Notes: a model not told the origin generated them from the sequence alone. DNA of 64,000 nucleotides from Pelagicoccus sp. SDUM812002 (GCF_031127835.1 NZ_JARXHX010000021.1:20445-84444); one strand, 5' to 3'. Positions 7,976 to 17,648 are shown, numbered from the stretch's first letter. Numbers and translations are program-made.

Positions 7976-9588
7976 AGCGCTTCGTAGAGCTCTACGAGGC
8001 CTTGGATGCGACGACCTCCACCAACGCAAAAGTGGAGGCGATGCGCAGCTACTTTGCCACCGCGGATTCGGACGATGCTGCCTGGGCCATATATTTCCTT
8101 TCAGGTAAACGGATGAAGCGGCTCGTCAAGAGGGCTGACCTTAAGGAATGGTTAGTAGAAGTTTCTGGATACGAGCTCTGGATGGTCGAGGAGTGCTATG
8201 CTAGCGTGGGAGACTTTGCGGAAACCGTTTCGCTTCTCGTTCGGCACCAAGCGGCACCGAGGCCGGAGGCGATGGATCTATCGTTGAGCGGATGGGTGGA
8301 GCAGCGCTTGCAAGCTCTAGGCGACAACGACCCCGCGAAGCAGGCACAGATCGTCAAGGCATGGTGGACGGATCTGCCCGCTTCGATGTGCTTCATCGCG
8401 ACTAAGTTGCTGACCGGCGGCTTGCGGGTCGGGGTGTCGCAACTTCTTCTCGCCAAGGCCATCGCTGCCTCGTCCGGTCTACCGCGTCCGGTGATCCTGC
8501 ATCGATTGATGGGAAACTTCGTGCCTTCGGCGGAAACTTACGAGGCGCTAGTCGATCCAAATACGGCAGCGAGCGATGCGTCTCAGCCGTATCCATTTTT
8601 CCTGGCCTCACCGATCGAAAAGGATCCGGGGGATCTAGGGCTGCGAGGTGAGTGGATAGCGGAATGGAAGTGGGATGGAATCCGCGCTCAGGTTATCCGA
8701 CGTGGCGGACGTAGCTACATCTGGTCGCGAGGAGAAGAACTGGTGACGGAACGATTTCCAGAGATCGAGGCAGCATGCGCCTCGTTGCCGGACGGTACGG
8801 TTCTCGATGGGGAGTTGCTCGCGTGGAAGGATGGGGTGTTGCCTTTTTCGCAGTTGCAGCGCCGACTCAATCGAAAAAAAGTATCCAAAAAGTTGATGTC
8901 GGAAGTGCCGATCCGACTTGTTTGCTACGACTGTATGGAAGCGGACGGGTTAGACCTTCGAGATCGGCCGCTTGTCGAGCGTCGCCAGCGATTGGAGTCG
9001 CTGGTGACTGATGCGGCGGATGCGAGCATTGGATTGTCGGAGATTGTAGCGACGGAGACTTGGGAAGAATTGGCGACGCTTCGCCAGTCGGCTAGGGAGC
9101 GCGGAGTGGAGGGCCTTATGCTCAAGCAAGCGGACTCAGTTTATGAAACAGGACGCAAGCGGGGAAGTTGGTGGAAGTGGAAGATCGACCCGTATACGGT
9201 GGACGCTGTCCTTATCTATGCTCAAGCGGGCAGTGGACGCCGGGCAACGCTCTTTACCGATTACACCTTCGCTGTTTGGTCGGGAAAGGATTTGCTGCCG
9301 CTGGCTAAGGCGTATTCAGGATTGACTGACAAGGAGATCGCTCGGCTAGACCGTTGGATTCGCGGAAATACAATCGAGCGCTTCGGTCCAGTGCGCTCTG
9401 TCAAAGCTGAGCATGTCTTTGAATTGGCGTTTGAAGGTATCAACGAGTCAAAGCGAAACAAGTCAGGAGTCGCAGTGCGGTTTCCTCGAATTTTACGCTG
9501 GCGAGAAGACAAGAGGCCTGAGGATGCGGATACGCTCGAACAGGTGCGCGAGCTACTGAGGCCGGATGCGGATACCAGCGGAAGTTAA
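7972..9588 (+). CDS. ATP-dependent DNA ligase (ligase-associated repair operon)
   Basis: A 538-residue ATP-dependent DNA ligase. An N-terminal DNA-binding domain (~1-200) precedes the nucleotidyltransferase domain with the adenylation lysine Lys233 in AEWKWDGIRAQV, then DGELLAW, EGLMLKQ and WWKWK (motif V) and a C-terminal OB fold. The start is a GTG at 7972, overlapping the exonuclease stop as GTGA, so translation is coupled. The end overlaps the helicase start by 23 nt. This architecture matches bacterial ligases found in the exonuclease-ligase-helicase-phosphoesterase operon, distinct from NAD-dependent LigA and from Ku-linked LigD. It is expected to seal nicks during a repair pathway whose damage substrate is not defined. 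Confidence 0.95.
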   Translation: MKRFVELYEALDATTSTNAKVEAMRSYFATADSDDAAWAIYFLSGKRMKRLVKRADLKEWLVEVSGYELWMVEECYASVGDFAETVSLLVRHQAAPRPEAMDLSLSGWVEQRLQALGDNDPAKQAQIVKAWWTDLPASMCFIATKLLTGGLRVGVSQLLLAKAIAASSGLPRPVILHRLMGNFVPSAETYEALVDPNTAASDASQPYPFFLASPIEKDPGDLGLRGEWIAEWKWDGIRAQVIRRGGRSYIWSRGEELVTERFPEIEAACASLPDGTVLDGELLAWKDGVLPFSQLQRRLNRKKVSKKLMSEVPIRLVCYDCMEADGLDLRDRPLVERRQRLESLVTDAADASIGLSEIVATETWEELATLRQSARERGVEGLMLKQADSVYETGRKRGSWWKWKIDPYTVDAVLIYAQAGSGRRATLFTDYTFAVWSGKDLLPLAKAYSGLTDKEIARLDRWIRGNTIERFGPVRSVKAEHVFELAFEGINESKRNKSGVAVRFPRILRWREDKRPEDADTLEQVRELLRPDADTSGS

Positions 9589-12025
9589 GTCGTATTTCGC
9601 CCGCCGCTCTTGGAAAGTGGCAGCCTTCCAGAGGGAAGCTTGGCGCGCCTATCTTTCGGGAGAGTCGGTTCTGATAAACGCTCCCACGGGAACAGGCAAA
9701 ACGCTCGCAGCTTGGATGGGGCCGGTGATCGAGGCCTTAGAATATCGGGAGGAATCAGCCCAACAAAAGCCCGATCCGATCACGGTGCTGTGGGTGACGC
9801 CCCTGCGTGCTCTGGCAGCGGATACGGTTCAGAGTTTGAGACAGGTGGTGGGCGAACTCGGTTTGAACTGGAGCGTTGAGCTGCGAACTGGCGATACGGC
9901 CGCGAGCGTGAAAGCCCGGCAGAAAAAGCGGCTTCCCACCTGCCTCGTCACTACACCCGAAAGTCTTTCCTTGGCCCTCAGCTATCGGGAAATGCAAGAT
10001 CAGCTGGGTCAGCTCAAATGTATTTTTGTGGATGAATGGCATGAACTTCTGGCGAGCAAGCGTGGCGTACAGCTGGAGTTGTGCATGGCCCGGCTCAGGC
10101 GGCTTAATCCTGATCTCAGAACGTGGGCTCTGACGGCCACCATTGGCAACCTTGACGAGGCTTTGAGCTGTTTGGTGGGATCCGGTCACGGTAGGGTCAT
10201 CAGGTCGAATGCGGTTAAGCGGTACCGTATCCATTCGATACTGCCAAAAACGATGGAGCGCTTTCCGTGGTCGGGACATATCGGTTTGACCTTATTGCCG
10301 CAGGTCGTGCAACAGATCGAAAAGGCAGAGACTACCCTTGTTTTCACCAATACACGTTCGCAAGCGGAGCTGTGGTTCGAAAAGCTCAAAGAGCGCCCAA
10401 CGAAATGGACAGATAAAATCGCGCTGCATCATTCCTCGCTATCGAGGGAGACGCGGGACGAGGTCGAGGAGGGACTAAAGAACGGGGCCTTCAAATGCGT
10501 TGTCTGCACGTCATCCTTGGACTTGGGCGTGGACTTTCAGCCCGTCGAGCAGGTGATGCAAATCGGTAGTCCCAAGGGAGTTGCTCGTTTGCTGCAGCGA
10601 GCCGGCCGTAGTGGTCATCGGCCGGGGCAGCCGAGCGCTATTTATTGCGTGCCGACACATGCGTTGGAGTTGGCGGAGATCGCGGCGGCCCGAATCGCTT
10701 CCGAGGAAGGACAGCTCGAAAAGCGTATTCCGTTGAAACTGTCCTTGGATGTGTTGGCACAACATTGCGTGACCTTGTCATTAGCGGATGGCTTCGTGGC
10801 TGGCGAGGTCCTGGAGGAGGTTCGGTCCACAAGCGCTTTCAGCGAAATGACAGACCAGCAATGGCAGTGGACACTCGACTTCATGACGAGAGGCGGAACT
10901 GCCCTCAAAGCGTATCCACAATTCAATAAGGTTAAGGAGTCGGACGGAAAGTACAGGGCGGTCAGCCGGCAAGTCGCCCAGCGACACCGCATGACGATCG
11001 GCACCATCAGCAATGACGGATCGATGCGGCTTCAGTGGTTGAAGGGTGGATATATCGGGAGCGTCGAAGAATCCTTCATCGGCAAGTTGAAGAAAGGTGA
11101 TAGCTTTTTGTTCGGGGGCCGAATCCTCGAGCTAGTATCGACGCGCGACATGACGGCCAGCGTACGCGTTTCCAAAAATCGTAAAAGGATCGTGCCTCGT
11201 TGGGCGGGGGGCAGGATTCCGCTTTCGACGCGTTTGGCCGAGACTCTAAGGCACCTGCTCTCAGCTGGAGCGGACGAGACGGTCTCTCCAGAAATGTTGG
11301 CTCTGAAGCCGCTGCTTGAGATTCAGCAATCGTGGTCTAAAATGCCGCTAGCAAAGGGACTGTTGGTGGAAAGGATAGTGACGCGGGAAGGGCACCACTC
11401 GTTTTTCTATCCTTTTGCGGGCAGGTTTGCTCACGAGGGCTTAGGAAATTTGGTAGCTTTGCGGTTGAGCCGCTTGTACGAGACCACCTTTCATGTCTCA
11501 GCGAACGACTACGGATTCGAACTCTTGTCGCGTCAAGAGGTTGAATTAACTGCGGATGGTATTCGCGAGTTGCTCTCTCCGACGAACTGGAGGGAGGACT
11601 TGCTGTCAGGAATCAACGAGGCGGAATTGAGCAAACGCCGCTTCCGCGGTATCGCTCGCGTTTCTGGCTTGGTGTTCGCGGGCTATCCCGGAAAGGGAAA
11701 ATCCGTAAAGCAACTACAGGTTTCTAGTTCGTTACTGTTCGAGGTTCTTAGGAAATACGATCCTGAGAACCTGCTGGTGGAGCAATCTCTGCGAGAGGTC
11801 TTGCTCGAGCAAATTGACCAGGCGCGGATCGAGGTTGCTCTGTCTGATGTGGAGAGCGGGGAAATCGAGATCGTGACTCCTGAGCGCTTAACTCCTTTGG
11901 CGTTTCCCCTTTGGGCGGAGCGAATTCGTTCCCAGACAGTCTCTTCTGAAACCTGGGAAACACGAGTGCGCGGCATGGCCGAGCGACTCAGCAAAATAGC
12001 CGAGGCAAAAGCACAGCGCGTATGA
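9566..12025 (+). CDS. Ligase-associated DEXH-box helicase (Lhr-like)
   Basis: An 819-residue superfamily 2 helicase. Motif I is NAPTGTGKTLAAW (38-50), motif II is DEWH (156-159) in FVDEWHELLA, motif III is TATIG, motif IV region is TLVFTNTRSQAE, and motif VI is QRAGRSGHRPGQ. The long C-terminal half resembles Lhr-type winged-helix and core-interacting domains, as in the ligase-associated helicase family, which averages ~800 residues. It sits between the ligase (23-nt overlap) and the PdeM gene (4-nt overlap). It probably remodels DNA for the exonuclease and ligase. No truncation or missing motif is seen. Confidence 0.93.
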   Translation: MRIPAEVKSYFARRSWKVAAFQREAWRAYLSGESVLINAPTGTGKTLAAWMGPVIEALEYREESAQQKPDPITVLWVTPLRALAADTVQSLRQVVGELGLNWSVELRTGDTAASVKARQKKRLPTCLVTTPESLSLALSYREMQDQLGQLKCIFVDEWHELLASKRGVQLELCMARLRRLNPDLRTWALTATIGNLDEALSCLVGSGHGRVIRSNAVKRYRIHSILPKTMERFPWSGHIGLTLLPQVVQQIEKAETTLVFTNTRSQAELWFEKLKERPTKWTDKIALHHSSLSRETRDEVEEGLKNGAFKCVVCTSSLDLGVDFQPVEQVMQIGSPKGVARLLQRAGRSGHRPGQPSAIYCVPTHALELAEIAAARIASEEGQLEKRIPLKLSLDVLAQHCVTLSLADGFVAGEVLEEVRSTSAFSEMTDQQWQWTLDFMTRGGTALKAYPQFNKVKESDGKYRAVSRQVAQRHRMTIGTISNDGSMRLQWLKGGYIGSVEESFIGKLKKGDSFLFGGRILELVSTRDMTASVRVSKNRKRIVPRWAGGRIPLSTRLAETLRHLLSAGADETVSPEMLALKPLLEIQQSWSKMPLAKGLLVERIVTREGHHSFFYPFAGRFAHEGLGNLVALRLSRLYETTFHVSANDYGFELLSRQEVELTADGIRELLSPTNWREDLLSGINEAELSKRRFRGIARVSGLVFAGYPGKGKSVKQLQVSSSLLFEVLRKYDPENLLVEQSLREVLLEQIDQARIEVALSDVESGEIEIVTPERLTPLAFPLWAERIRSQTVSSETWETRVRGMAERLSKIAEAKAQRV

Positions 12026-12681
12026 ATGGATCCGATACAGCTGCGATATCCTTTGGTGGAGAAAATTTTATCGCCCTTCCGAAGGGCGCTCTCTGGTGGC
12101 CCGAGAGAGAGACGCTTTTTATCGCAGATACGCACTTTGGGAGAGATGCCGTGTTCAGGCGGGAGGGGCTGGCCATGCCGCATGGGAGCGACGAAGCCGA
12201 TCTCGGCCGAATCGGTTTGATCGTGGCATCTACACGAGCCCGGCGGCTGGTGGTGCTGGGAGATTTCGTTCACGGGAGAATCGACGAGACCGAGCCCTTC
12301 GTAGCAATATTCAACAATTGGCGGTCTTGCTGCGGTGGCTTGGAACTGATCGTGACGGACGGAAATCATGATCGACACCAGGTGGATCGAACATTGTTCC
12401 CGAACGTGAATTGGGTCACGGAATGGAAGGAAGCCGGGATCTGTTTTAGGCATCATCCAGTCGAGAGCAGTGATCGCCCCGTAGTCTGCGGGCATATACA
12501 TCCCACCTACCGCCTTTCCGATTCGCGCAAGAGCTCGGTGCGGGTACCCGTTTTTTGGATTCAGAAACGTCAGCTCGTGCTACCTGCTTTTTCTCGTTTG
12601 GCTGGTGGACAGGCAATCGCCCCGGATAGAGAAGACCGAATCGTGGCTGCGCTCGATGCGACGGCGGTGAGCATACGATGA
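12022..12681 (+). CDS. pdeM: Ligase-associated metallophosphoesterase PdeM
   Basis: A 219-residue calcineurin-like phosphoesterase. Metal-binding motifs appear in order: FIADTHFGRDAVFRREG (D-x-H), VVLGDFVHGR (GD), DGNHDRH (GNHD) and CGHIHP (GH-x-H). The ATG overlaps the helicase stop (ATGA at 12022-12025). This is the fourth member of the ligase-associated repair operon, annotated in families as a DNA-damage-response endonuclease. The operon ends here; no strong terminator follows within the next 270 nt. Confidence 0.92.
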   Translation: MNGSDTAAISFGGENFIALPKGALWWPERETLFIADTHFGRDAVFRREGLAMPHGSDEADLGRIGLIVASTRARRLVVLGDFVHGRIDETEPFVAIFNNWRSCCGGLELIVTDGNHDRHQVDRTLFPNVNWVTEWKEAGICFRHHPVESSDRPVVCGHIHPTYRLSDSRKSSVRVPVFWIQKRQLVLPAFSRLAGGQAIAPDREDRIVAALDATAVSIR

Positions 12682-12952
12682 TGAGGGTGACGAAGAAACT
12701 GCTTGATTGCTTTAGTGTTTTCCAACTCGAAAGATCGTCTGCTCAGCCAAAAAATCTCACCTGCATGCAGAGCGTGTCAGGTATGTGATGGCTTTTTAAC
12801 AGGCTTCTGTAAGTTGGCATCGACCTGTTCTTTCTCGTTACGAAGAGTCTCGTCTATTGAGAGGGTGGAAGTCGGCGATTCGATCGTTGTCAATTTTGAG
12901 GGGGAATTGTTGAGTCCTTTGCCTAATCTAACCCCCATAACGTATATACTCT
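12682..12952. other. Intergenic leader upstream of xylanase
   Basis: No gene supported. It contains a perfect 10-bp palindrome CTGCATGCAG nested in a wider ACCTG...CAGGT inverted repeat (about 12760-12784). A TATACT box lies only ~3 nt before the xylanase start codon, too close to act as its -10 element, so the real promoter is probably further upstream. Confidence 0.35.
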
Positions 12953-14062
12953 ATGAAGACAAATGGATGGAGAACTTTGTCCTTTTCGATTTCAATTTTC
13001 GCTGTCGCCTTATCGCTCAGTCATGAATCTCATGCTCAGTCTGGATCGGAGGAAGCCACTACTAAACTAAAGGATGTATCCAGTTTTCCAATCGGCTCCT
13101 CTATGAGTACCCGGCATTACCTGTGGCGGCCAGATTTGGCAGCTTTGCACGTGGAGCAATTTAACAGTGTGACGGCCGGAAATGCGATGAAGATGCATTT
13201 CGTGGCGAGGGAGCCCGGTGGGTACGATTTTGGACCTGCGGATCAGATGCTGGCATTTGCAGAGGAGAATGACCAGAGACTGTTCGGACATACTCTTATT
13301 TGGCATAGCGCTACCCCAGACTGGGTCGAGGACTTGTCTGAGGATCCGGAGGCTCTAGACGCGTTTATGAAGGATTACATCCACACCTATGTTGGACGAT
13401 ATAAGGGGAAGGTTGCGGGATGGGATGTGGTCAACGAAGCGATGAACACCTCGGGCCCTGGGTATCGGCAGTCTGTGTGGTACCGTGCCCTGGGAAAGGA
13501 CTATATCGCTAAAGCGTTCACCTATGCGCACGAGGCGGATCCGGAGGCTGTGTTGTTCTACAACGATTTCAATATCGAGCGGGATATGGAAAAGTTGGAT
13601 ACAGCGTTGGAGATGATTTCGGATCTTACAAACCAAGGTGTGCCGATATCTGGCCTAGGATTCCAAATGCACCTTCGCATGGATATTCCTGACGAGACAA
13701 TTGCCGAAGCCCTGCGCAAGGGAGCTGCGACGGGCTTGCAGATCCACCTGTCGGAGGTCGACATCATCTTCAATCGCCATGACGATACCCGCGGTGGTGG
13801 GGAGCAGATCTACTCGGAACTTACGGACGAGATGAGAGAACAGCAGGCGGAAAAGTATCGGAATTTGGTGTTGATGTACCGGCGAATCATTCCGGAGGAG
13901 CAACAATTTGGAATTACATTTTGGGGTTTCAGTGATGGGAGTACCTGGATACCTGGGTTCTTCGGAATGAAGGACTGGCCTTGTATTTTCGACGAAGAAT
14001 TGAACCCGAAGCCTGCTTTCTATGGGTTCAAAGAAGGCTTGGAGGCATCGTTGAGCGAGTAG
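12953..14062 (+). CDS. Secreted endo-1,4-beta-xylanase, GH10
   Basis: A 369-residue single-domain glycoside hydrolase family 10 enzyme that cleaves internal beta-1,4 links in xylan by a retaining mechanism. A signal peptide occupies residues ~1-29 (cleavage near SHA-QS). The acid/base is Glu162 in GWDVVNEAM and the nucleophile is Glu268 in IHLSEVDI. Other hallmarks are GHTLIWHS, YNDFNIE and FWGFSDGSTW. No carbohydrate-binding module or anchor is present, and the length fits the catalytic domain alone. It stands alone on the plus strand after the repair operon, so it is presumably exported to periplasm or medium to degrade plant or algal xylan. Confidence 0.95.
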   Translation: MKTNGWRTLSFSISIFAVALSLSHESHAQSGSEEATTKLKDVSSFPIGSSMSTRHYLWRPDLAALHVEQFNSVTAGNAMKMHFVAREPGGYDFGPADQMLAFAEENDQRLFGHTLIWHSATPDWVEDLSEDPEALDAFMKDYIHTYVGRYKGKVAGWDVVNEAMNTSGPGYRQSVWYRALGKDYIAKAFTYAHEADPEAVLFYNDFNIERDMEKLDTALEMISDLTNQGVPISGLGFQMHLRMDIPDETIAEALRKGAATGLQIHLSEVDIIFNRHDDTRGGGEQIYSELTDEMREQQAEKYRNLVLMYRRIIPEEQQFGITFWGFSDGSTWIPGFFGMKDWPCIFDEELNPKPAFYGFKEGLEASLSE

Positions 14063-14179
14063 TCGGTCTTTGGTTGCAGACATCTCATTATATGAAAAGG
14101 CCCCGCTCGTGCTAGGCGAGGCTAGGGCAGTAGTTAGATTGGTATCTTGAAACGGCCGGGAGAGGGACGAACCCGGAGA

Positions 14180-15664
14180 CTACGGCTTCAGCTTACGGAT
14201 AGTGTAGCAGATCAGGCCGTGGGCTATTGGGGTGCCGTCTTCTGCTAACAGGGTATCGGCGAGGTTGAGCTCGACGATTCGATCCGGTTCGAGACCTGGG
14301 ATCACGAGGACTGCTTCGTTGCCATTTATGGTAACGCTCTCGACGGGTAGTTCTCGATCGTCCATCTGAGGGCTGCCGTATTGGTGGTGCGATTTGTACC
14401 AATAGCTTTTCGCGGAGTAGTTGGCGAGCTGGCCGGCTGACTCTTGATCGAGCTGTTTGGTGAAAGTCAGTCGAAAGCCGTCTGGTTGGAGAGCGATCTT
14501 CTGCAGGTCGAAGGGCATCTCGCCGGTAAATGTGATGCGCTTGAGGCCTTCGGCGAGGTTTCCCCAGCCGCGGTAGGTCTGGCCGACGTATAGAGATTTT
14601 CCGTCGGGGCTGAATGCCAGGCGGTTGGTGCCGCCGCCGATACCGCCGTCGATGAACTTGACTACGGCTCCTTGCAGGACTCCGTCGACTTCTTCGATCA
14701 TGCAGCGAAGGATGCGATCGCCGGCGATGTCGCCTACGAAGGCTTGTCCGGCGAACGGTCCGAAGCTGCCGCCGGTGGTGTCGAAGTGCGGCTCGCTCGG
14801 GGAGTTGCAGATGAATCCGTGCGGGAACTCGATGACAGCTCGAGTTCGGTCCTCTTGATACTGCTCGAAATCGTCGATATAGTACTGTAGTGGATTTACA
14901 GATACTGAAGCTGTAAATTCTTTGTCCCAAACTAGGCTGGACGGGTGTCCGTAGAAATTACCTTTTTCGACGTGATAGAGAGGGGATGTTCCCCGCCAGT
15001 CGCCTTGGTTATCCGTGGCAAAGATATGGCCTTGCTGGTCCATCGCGATACCGTTGGGCGCCCTGAATCCGCCAGCGATCGGTGTGCTGTTTCCCTCTGA
15101 ATCGATATGAACGACCCATCCCTTCCAAGGTACAGCGGAGAAGTTGCGTCCAATGCGACCCATAGGCTCAAACGTTCCGCGGGTGTGCTCAAAAGTCGGG
15201 CCGTTGTGGGATGCGGTTCCGACTGCGACGTACCAGCCTCCTTCACCGTCGGGGACGAGAGCGTTGGTTTCGTGATAGTTTCCGCTAACGCCCCAGGAAT
15301 CCGCCACGTTTTCGTAGCTGTCGGCGATGCCATCTCCATCGGTGTCGGAGATACGTGTAAGTTCCGGCATTTGGGATACGATGATTTCGTCCTTGGAGAT
15401 GATTTGGATGCCGCAAGGATTATGCAGGCTATCGGTAGAGAACGCTCGCCAAGGGAAATCGGTTGGGTCTTCGGATGGCTGAGCCATGAGGATTCCGTGG
15501 CGGCGCAACGCAACCACAAGTTCCCCTTCGGGGGTGAAACCGAGTCCTCCCACTTCGGGAACGACGTAATGCGGAACCGCGATAGCTTCGATTTTATAGC
15601 TACCCGCAGAGAGTTGCGAAATTGCGGAGGCGAAAAGCCCGAGGATAAGGGTGAATGTCTTCAT
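14180..15664 (-). CDS. Secreted beta-propeller protein, sugar dehydrogenase-like
   Basis: A 494-residue protein with an N-terminal signal peptide (cleavage near LSA-GS). It has repeated propeller blades (GGLGFTPEGELVVA, FRAPNGIAMDQQGHIFATDNQGDWRG, NRLAFSPDGKSLYVGQ) like the soluble glucose/sorbosone dehydrogenase or NHL class common in Planctomycetes and Verrucomicrobiota. Residues ~110-120 contain DTDGDGIAD, a calcium-binding-type loop. The C-terminal ~100 residues form an Ig-like domain. Its start overlaps the cytochrome c gene stop by 4 nt, so the two are translationally coupled. In related organisms the propeller and a heme domain are often one chain; here they are separate. Substrate unknown. 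Confidence 0.8.
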   Translation of the reverse strand: MKTFTLILGLFASAISQLSAGSYKIEAIAVPHYVVPEVGGLGFTPEGELVVALRRHGILMAQPSEDPTDFPWRAFSTDSLHNPCGIQIISKDEIIVSQMPELTRISDTDGDGIADSYENVADSWGVSGNYHETNALVPDGEGGWYVAVGTASHNGPTFEHTRGTFEPMGRIGRNFSAVPWKGWVVHIDSEGNSTPIAGGFRAPNGIAMDQQGHIFATDNQGDWRGTSPLYHVEKGNFYGHPSSLVWDKEFTASVSVNPLQYYIDDFEQYQEDRTRAVIEFPHGFICNSPSEPHFDTTGGSFGPFAGQAFVGDIAGDRILRCMIEEVDGVLQGAVVKFIDGGIGGGTNRLAFSPDGKSLYVGQTYRGWGNLAEGLKRITFTGEMPFDLQKIALQPDGFRLTFTKQLDQESAGQLANYSAKSYWYKSHHQYGSPQMDDRELPVESVTINGNEAVLVIPGLEPDRIVELNLADTLLAEDGTPIAHGLICYTIRKLKP

Positions 15665-16680
15665 CGAACTTGTGTTCTAGGGGTGATGGTGAGGGTGAAG
15701 GCTTGGGCTTGCTTTGCCTTCAAGCGCAGGGTGCCTTTCCGGATTTTGCCCTGATCGCTACGGATTTCGAATTCCTCTCCGGAGGGCAGGGGAACTGTAA
15801 GCGGCTTATTCGCGTTTGTCCGGTAGGTGCATACGACTTCGCCCGCAGTTGATCCCGGTTCGATGAGCAGACTAACTTCCAGTTCTCCGCATTTGTATTC
15901 AAAACTTGGAACTCCTCGGACTTTCTTGTACCCTAGGAACTGTGGTGTTCCCTCGAAAAAAGGGGGACCATTGGTGATGAAGGAAGGTGGACCCATTACT
16001 TCCGCTTGGTAGGCAAAGCGTTTGCGTCCTCCGCCCTCGCCCGCTCCCCAGTAGTTGGTCATGTCGAGGAAAGGCCCGCTCCATGCGTAGAGTAGGCGGC
16101 ACTCTGTGGAGTCGAAGCAGTACGACAGCGAGTTGCCAAAATTTACGGCGATGGCTCCCGGGACTCCCGGAACAACTGGATCTGTTTCCTCGGGATCGAA
16201 GGTACCGGTACTGGGGCTGTATTTCGGAGTGGCTTCTCCCCGGTCGTGGTGGGTGAATACGCTGTCTGGCAACCCCATGGTTGGCATGAAGGTACGCAGC
16301 AAGATCGGGCGATCGAGCGTTCCCTCGGGAAAGGGCGTGACGGTGGACTTTCCCTTTTGGTTAGGACCGACTAGGTTGGTCCCCATGATAGATCGGACGT
16401 GCTTGGCTACCGCATCGATTTCATCGTCTGAGAGGATGTTGGACCAAGCGGGCATCGCTTTTGCCGGTACGCCGTTTTCGATGACGGCTTTGATTTCAGG
16501 CAGCGAGCTTCCGTGCAGGATTTCTGGATCGGTCAGGTTGGGGCCAAGTAGACCGGCTCCGTCGCTCCCATGGCAGGAGGCGCAGTAACTGGCGAAAACC
16601 TTGTCTCCATTTGCTGGTGACAAGGAAGTTACGCTGAGACTGGCGAACATAAAAAGCGATTTGGTTAGGCTTCGGTCCAT
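15661..16680 (-). CDS. Periplasmic c-type cytochrome with C-terminal beta domain
   Basis: A 339-residue exported protein with a signal peptide (~1-23). A single heme c motif CASCH sits near residues 33-37, and the distal methionine ligand is in KAMPAW; the domain ends near VAKHVRSI. Residues ~115-339 form a second beta-rich domain of unknown type seen with secreted dehydrogenases. It overlaps the upstream TIM-barrel gene by 16 nt and the downstream propeller gene by 4 nt. Probably it accepts electrons from the propeller protein and passes them to the respiratory chain, an inference from gene coupling. Confidence 0.85.
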   Translation of the reverse strand: MDRSLTKSLFMFASLSVTSLSPANGDKVFASYCASCHGSDGAGLLGPNLTDPEILHGSSLPEIKAVIENGVPAKAMPAWSNILSDDEIDAVAKHVRSIMGTNLVGPNQKGKSTVTPFPEGTLDRPILLRTFMPTMGLPDSVFTHHDRGEATPKYSPSTGTFDPEETDPVVPGVPGAIAVNFGNSLSYCFDSTECRLLYAWSGPFLDMTNYWGAGEGGGRKRFAYQAEVMGPPSFITNGPPFFEGTPQFLGYKKVRGVPSFEYKCGELEVSLLIEPGSTAGEVVCTYRTNANKPLTVPLPSGEEFEIRSDQGKIRKGTLRLKAKQAQAFTLTITPRTQVR

Positions 16681-17540
16681 TGCTTTTTGATCTCTTTGAA
16701 TGCCGCTTCCATTTCCGAGAGCTCCCAGTTTCCCTCTATGCCAATCGCTCCTTGGTAACCCGCTTTTTTCAGGACTCCCAGAAGAGGGCGAAAATCTTGG
16801 CCGCTGGTGCCTGGCACGCGTCGGCCTTCCAGCTCCGCGATTTCGACGTGATGAACGATATCGGCCGCTGCGGCGAGCTGTTCGGGCGTATCTCCTTCGG
16901 CCGCCATATGGTAAAAGTCGGCTACTCCTCGAATGTTTGGGTGGTCGGCGGCCCGCACCACTCGTTCGACTTCAGTGATATGGTTGATGAAATTGCATTC
17001 CTGGGTTCGTAGTTGCTCGACACTTACAGTGACTCCGCGAGCGGCAGCAAGAGGTCCCAGTCGTTTGAGCAGCGACACGAATTGCTCGATTGCCTTTTCA
17101 TACTCGAATCCGTCGGGAATCCGTCTAGCGCCGGAGCTGCCGAAAGTGATGTTGGTGACGTTTGCGCGTTTAGCGCGGTCGAAGGCGATTTCGCAGTATT
17201 CGACTACTTCGTCGTGATTTGCCTCGGGCCCAGTGCAATGGAGGTGGTTAGCTCGGATGAAGCTATTGCAAGTGTAGATAGGAATGGGAGAGTGGGAAAG
17301 GGTTTCTAGCTTCTCTGCGAACTCTTCCTCCTTACTGAAGGGATCCAGAAAATCTGCTACGCTAAGGCCGACAAACTGTCCGCCCGCGGCGTGGATCTGC
17401 GGAGCGTTGCCCAAATTGGATTGTATTCCAACCTTGGGTAGTTGAACCGACTTGCCGAAGGCTTTCGAACTTAGGCAGAGTGAGCCGGTGAGAAGTAAGA
17501 ACGAGCGGTTGAAGGCGCGTCGCGTCAGTGAATCTTGCAT
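16665..17540 (-). CDS. Tat-exported sugar isomerase/epimerase-like TIM barrel
   Basis: A 291-residue protein of the xylose-isomerase-like/AP endonuclease 2 TIM-barrel superfamily. The N-terminus TRRAFNRSFLLLTGSLCLSS has a twin-arginine signal, which suggests export already folded with its metal. Likely metal-ligand segments are VSVEQLRTQ, GVADFYHMAAEGD, HHVEIAELEGRR and IGIEGNWE. It is first in the minus-strand operon with the cytochrome and propeller genes, overlapping the former by 16 nt. A role in modifying a sugar or sugar-derived substrate in the periplasm is inferred; the substrate is unknown. A GTTAA-N4-TTAAC inverted repeat lies ~110 nt upstream. Confidence 0.82.
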   Translation of the reverse strand: MQDSLTRRAFNRSFLLLTGSLCLSSKAFGKSVQLPKVGIQSNLGNAPQIHAAGGQFVGLSVADFLDPFSKEEEFAEKLETLSHSPIPIYTCNSFIRANHLHCTGPEANHDEVVEYCEIAFDRAKRANVTNITFGSSGARRIPDGFEYEKAIEQFVSLLKRLGPLAAARGVTVSVEQLRTQECNFINHITEVERVVRAADHPNIRGVADFYHMAAEGDTPEQLAAAADIVHHVEIAELEGRRVPGTSGQDFRPLLGVLKKAGYQGAIGIEGNWELSEMEAAFKEIKKQWTEA

Positions 17541-17648
17541 ACGAGGTGTGGGGGTTGGAGCTCGAAGAATGGAATCATCAATGTCGACGCTCGAGCCGGG
17601 TTAATTTCGGAGGTTAGATATGAGCCAATCGAGGGGGTCCTCCGAGTT

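Noticed and set aside
11683..12501. 272-residue minus-strand open frame
   Set aside because: Entirely antisense to the helicase and PdeM genes, whose motifs are intact; the translation has no domain character.
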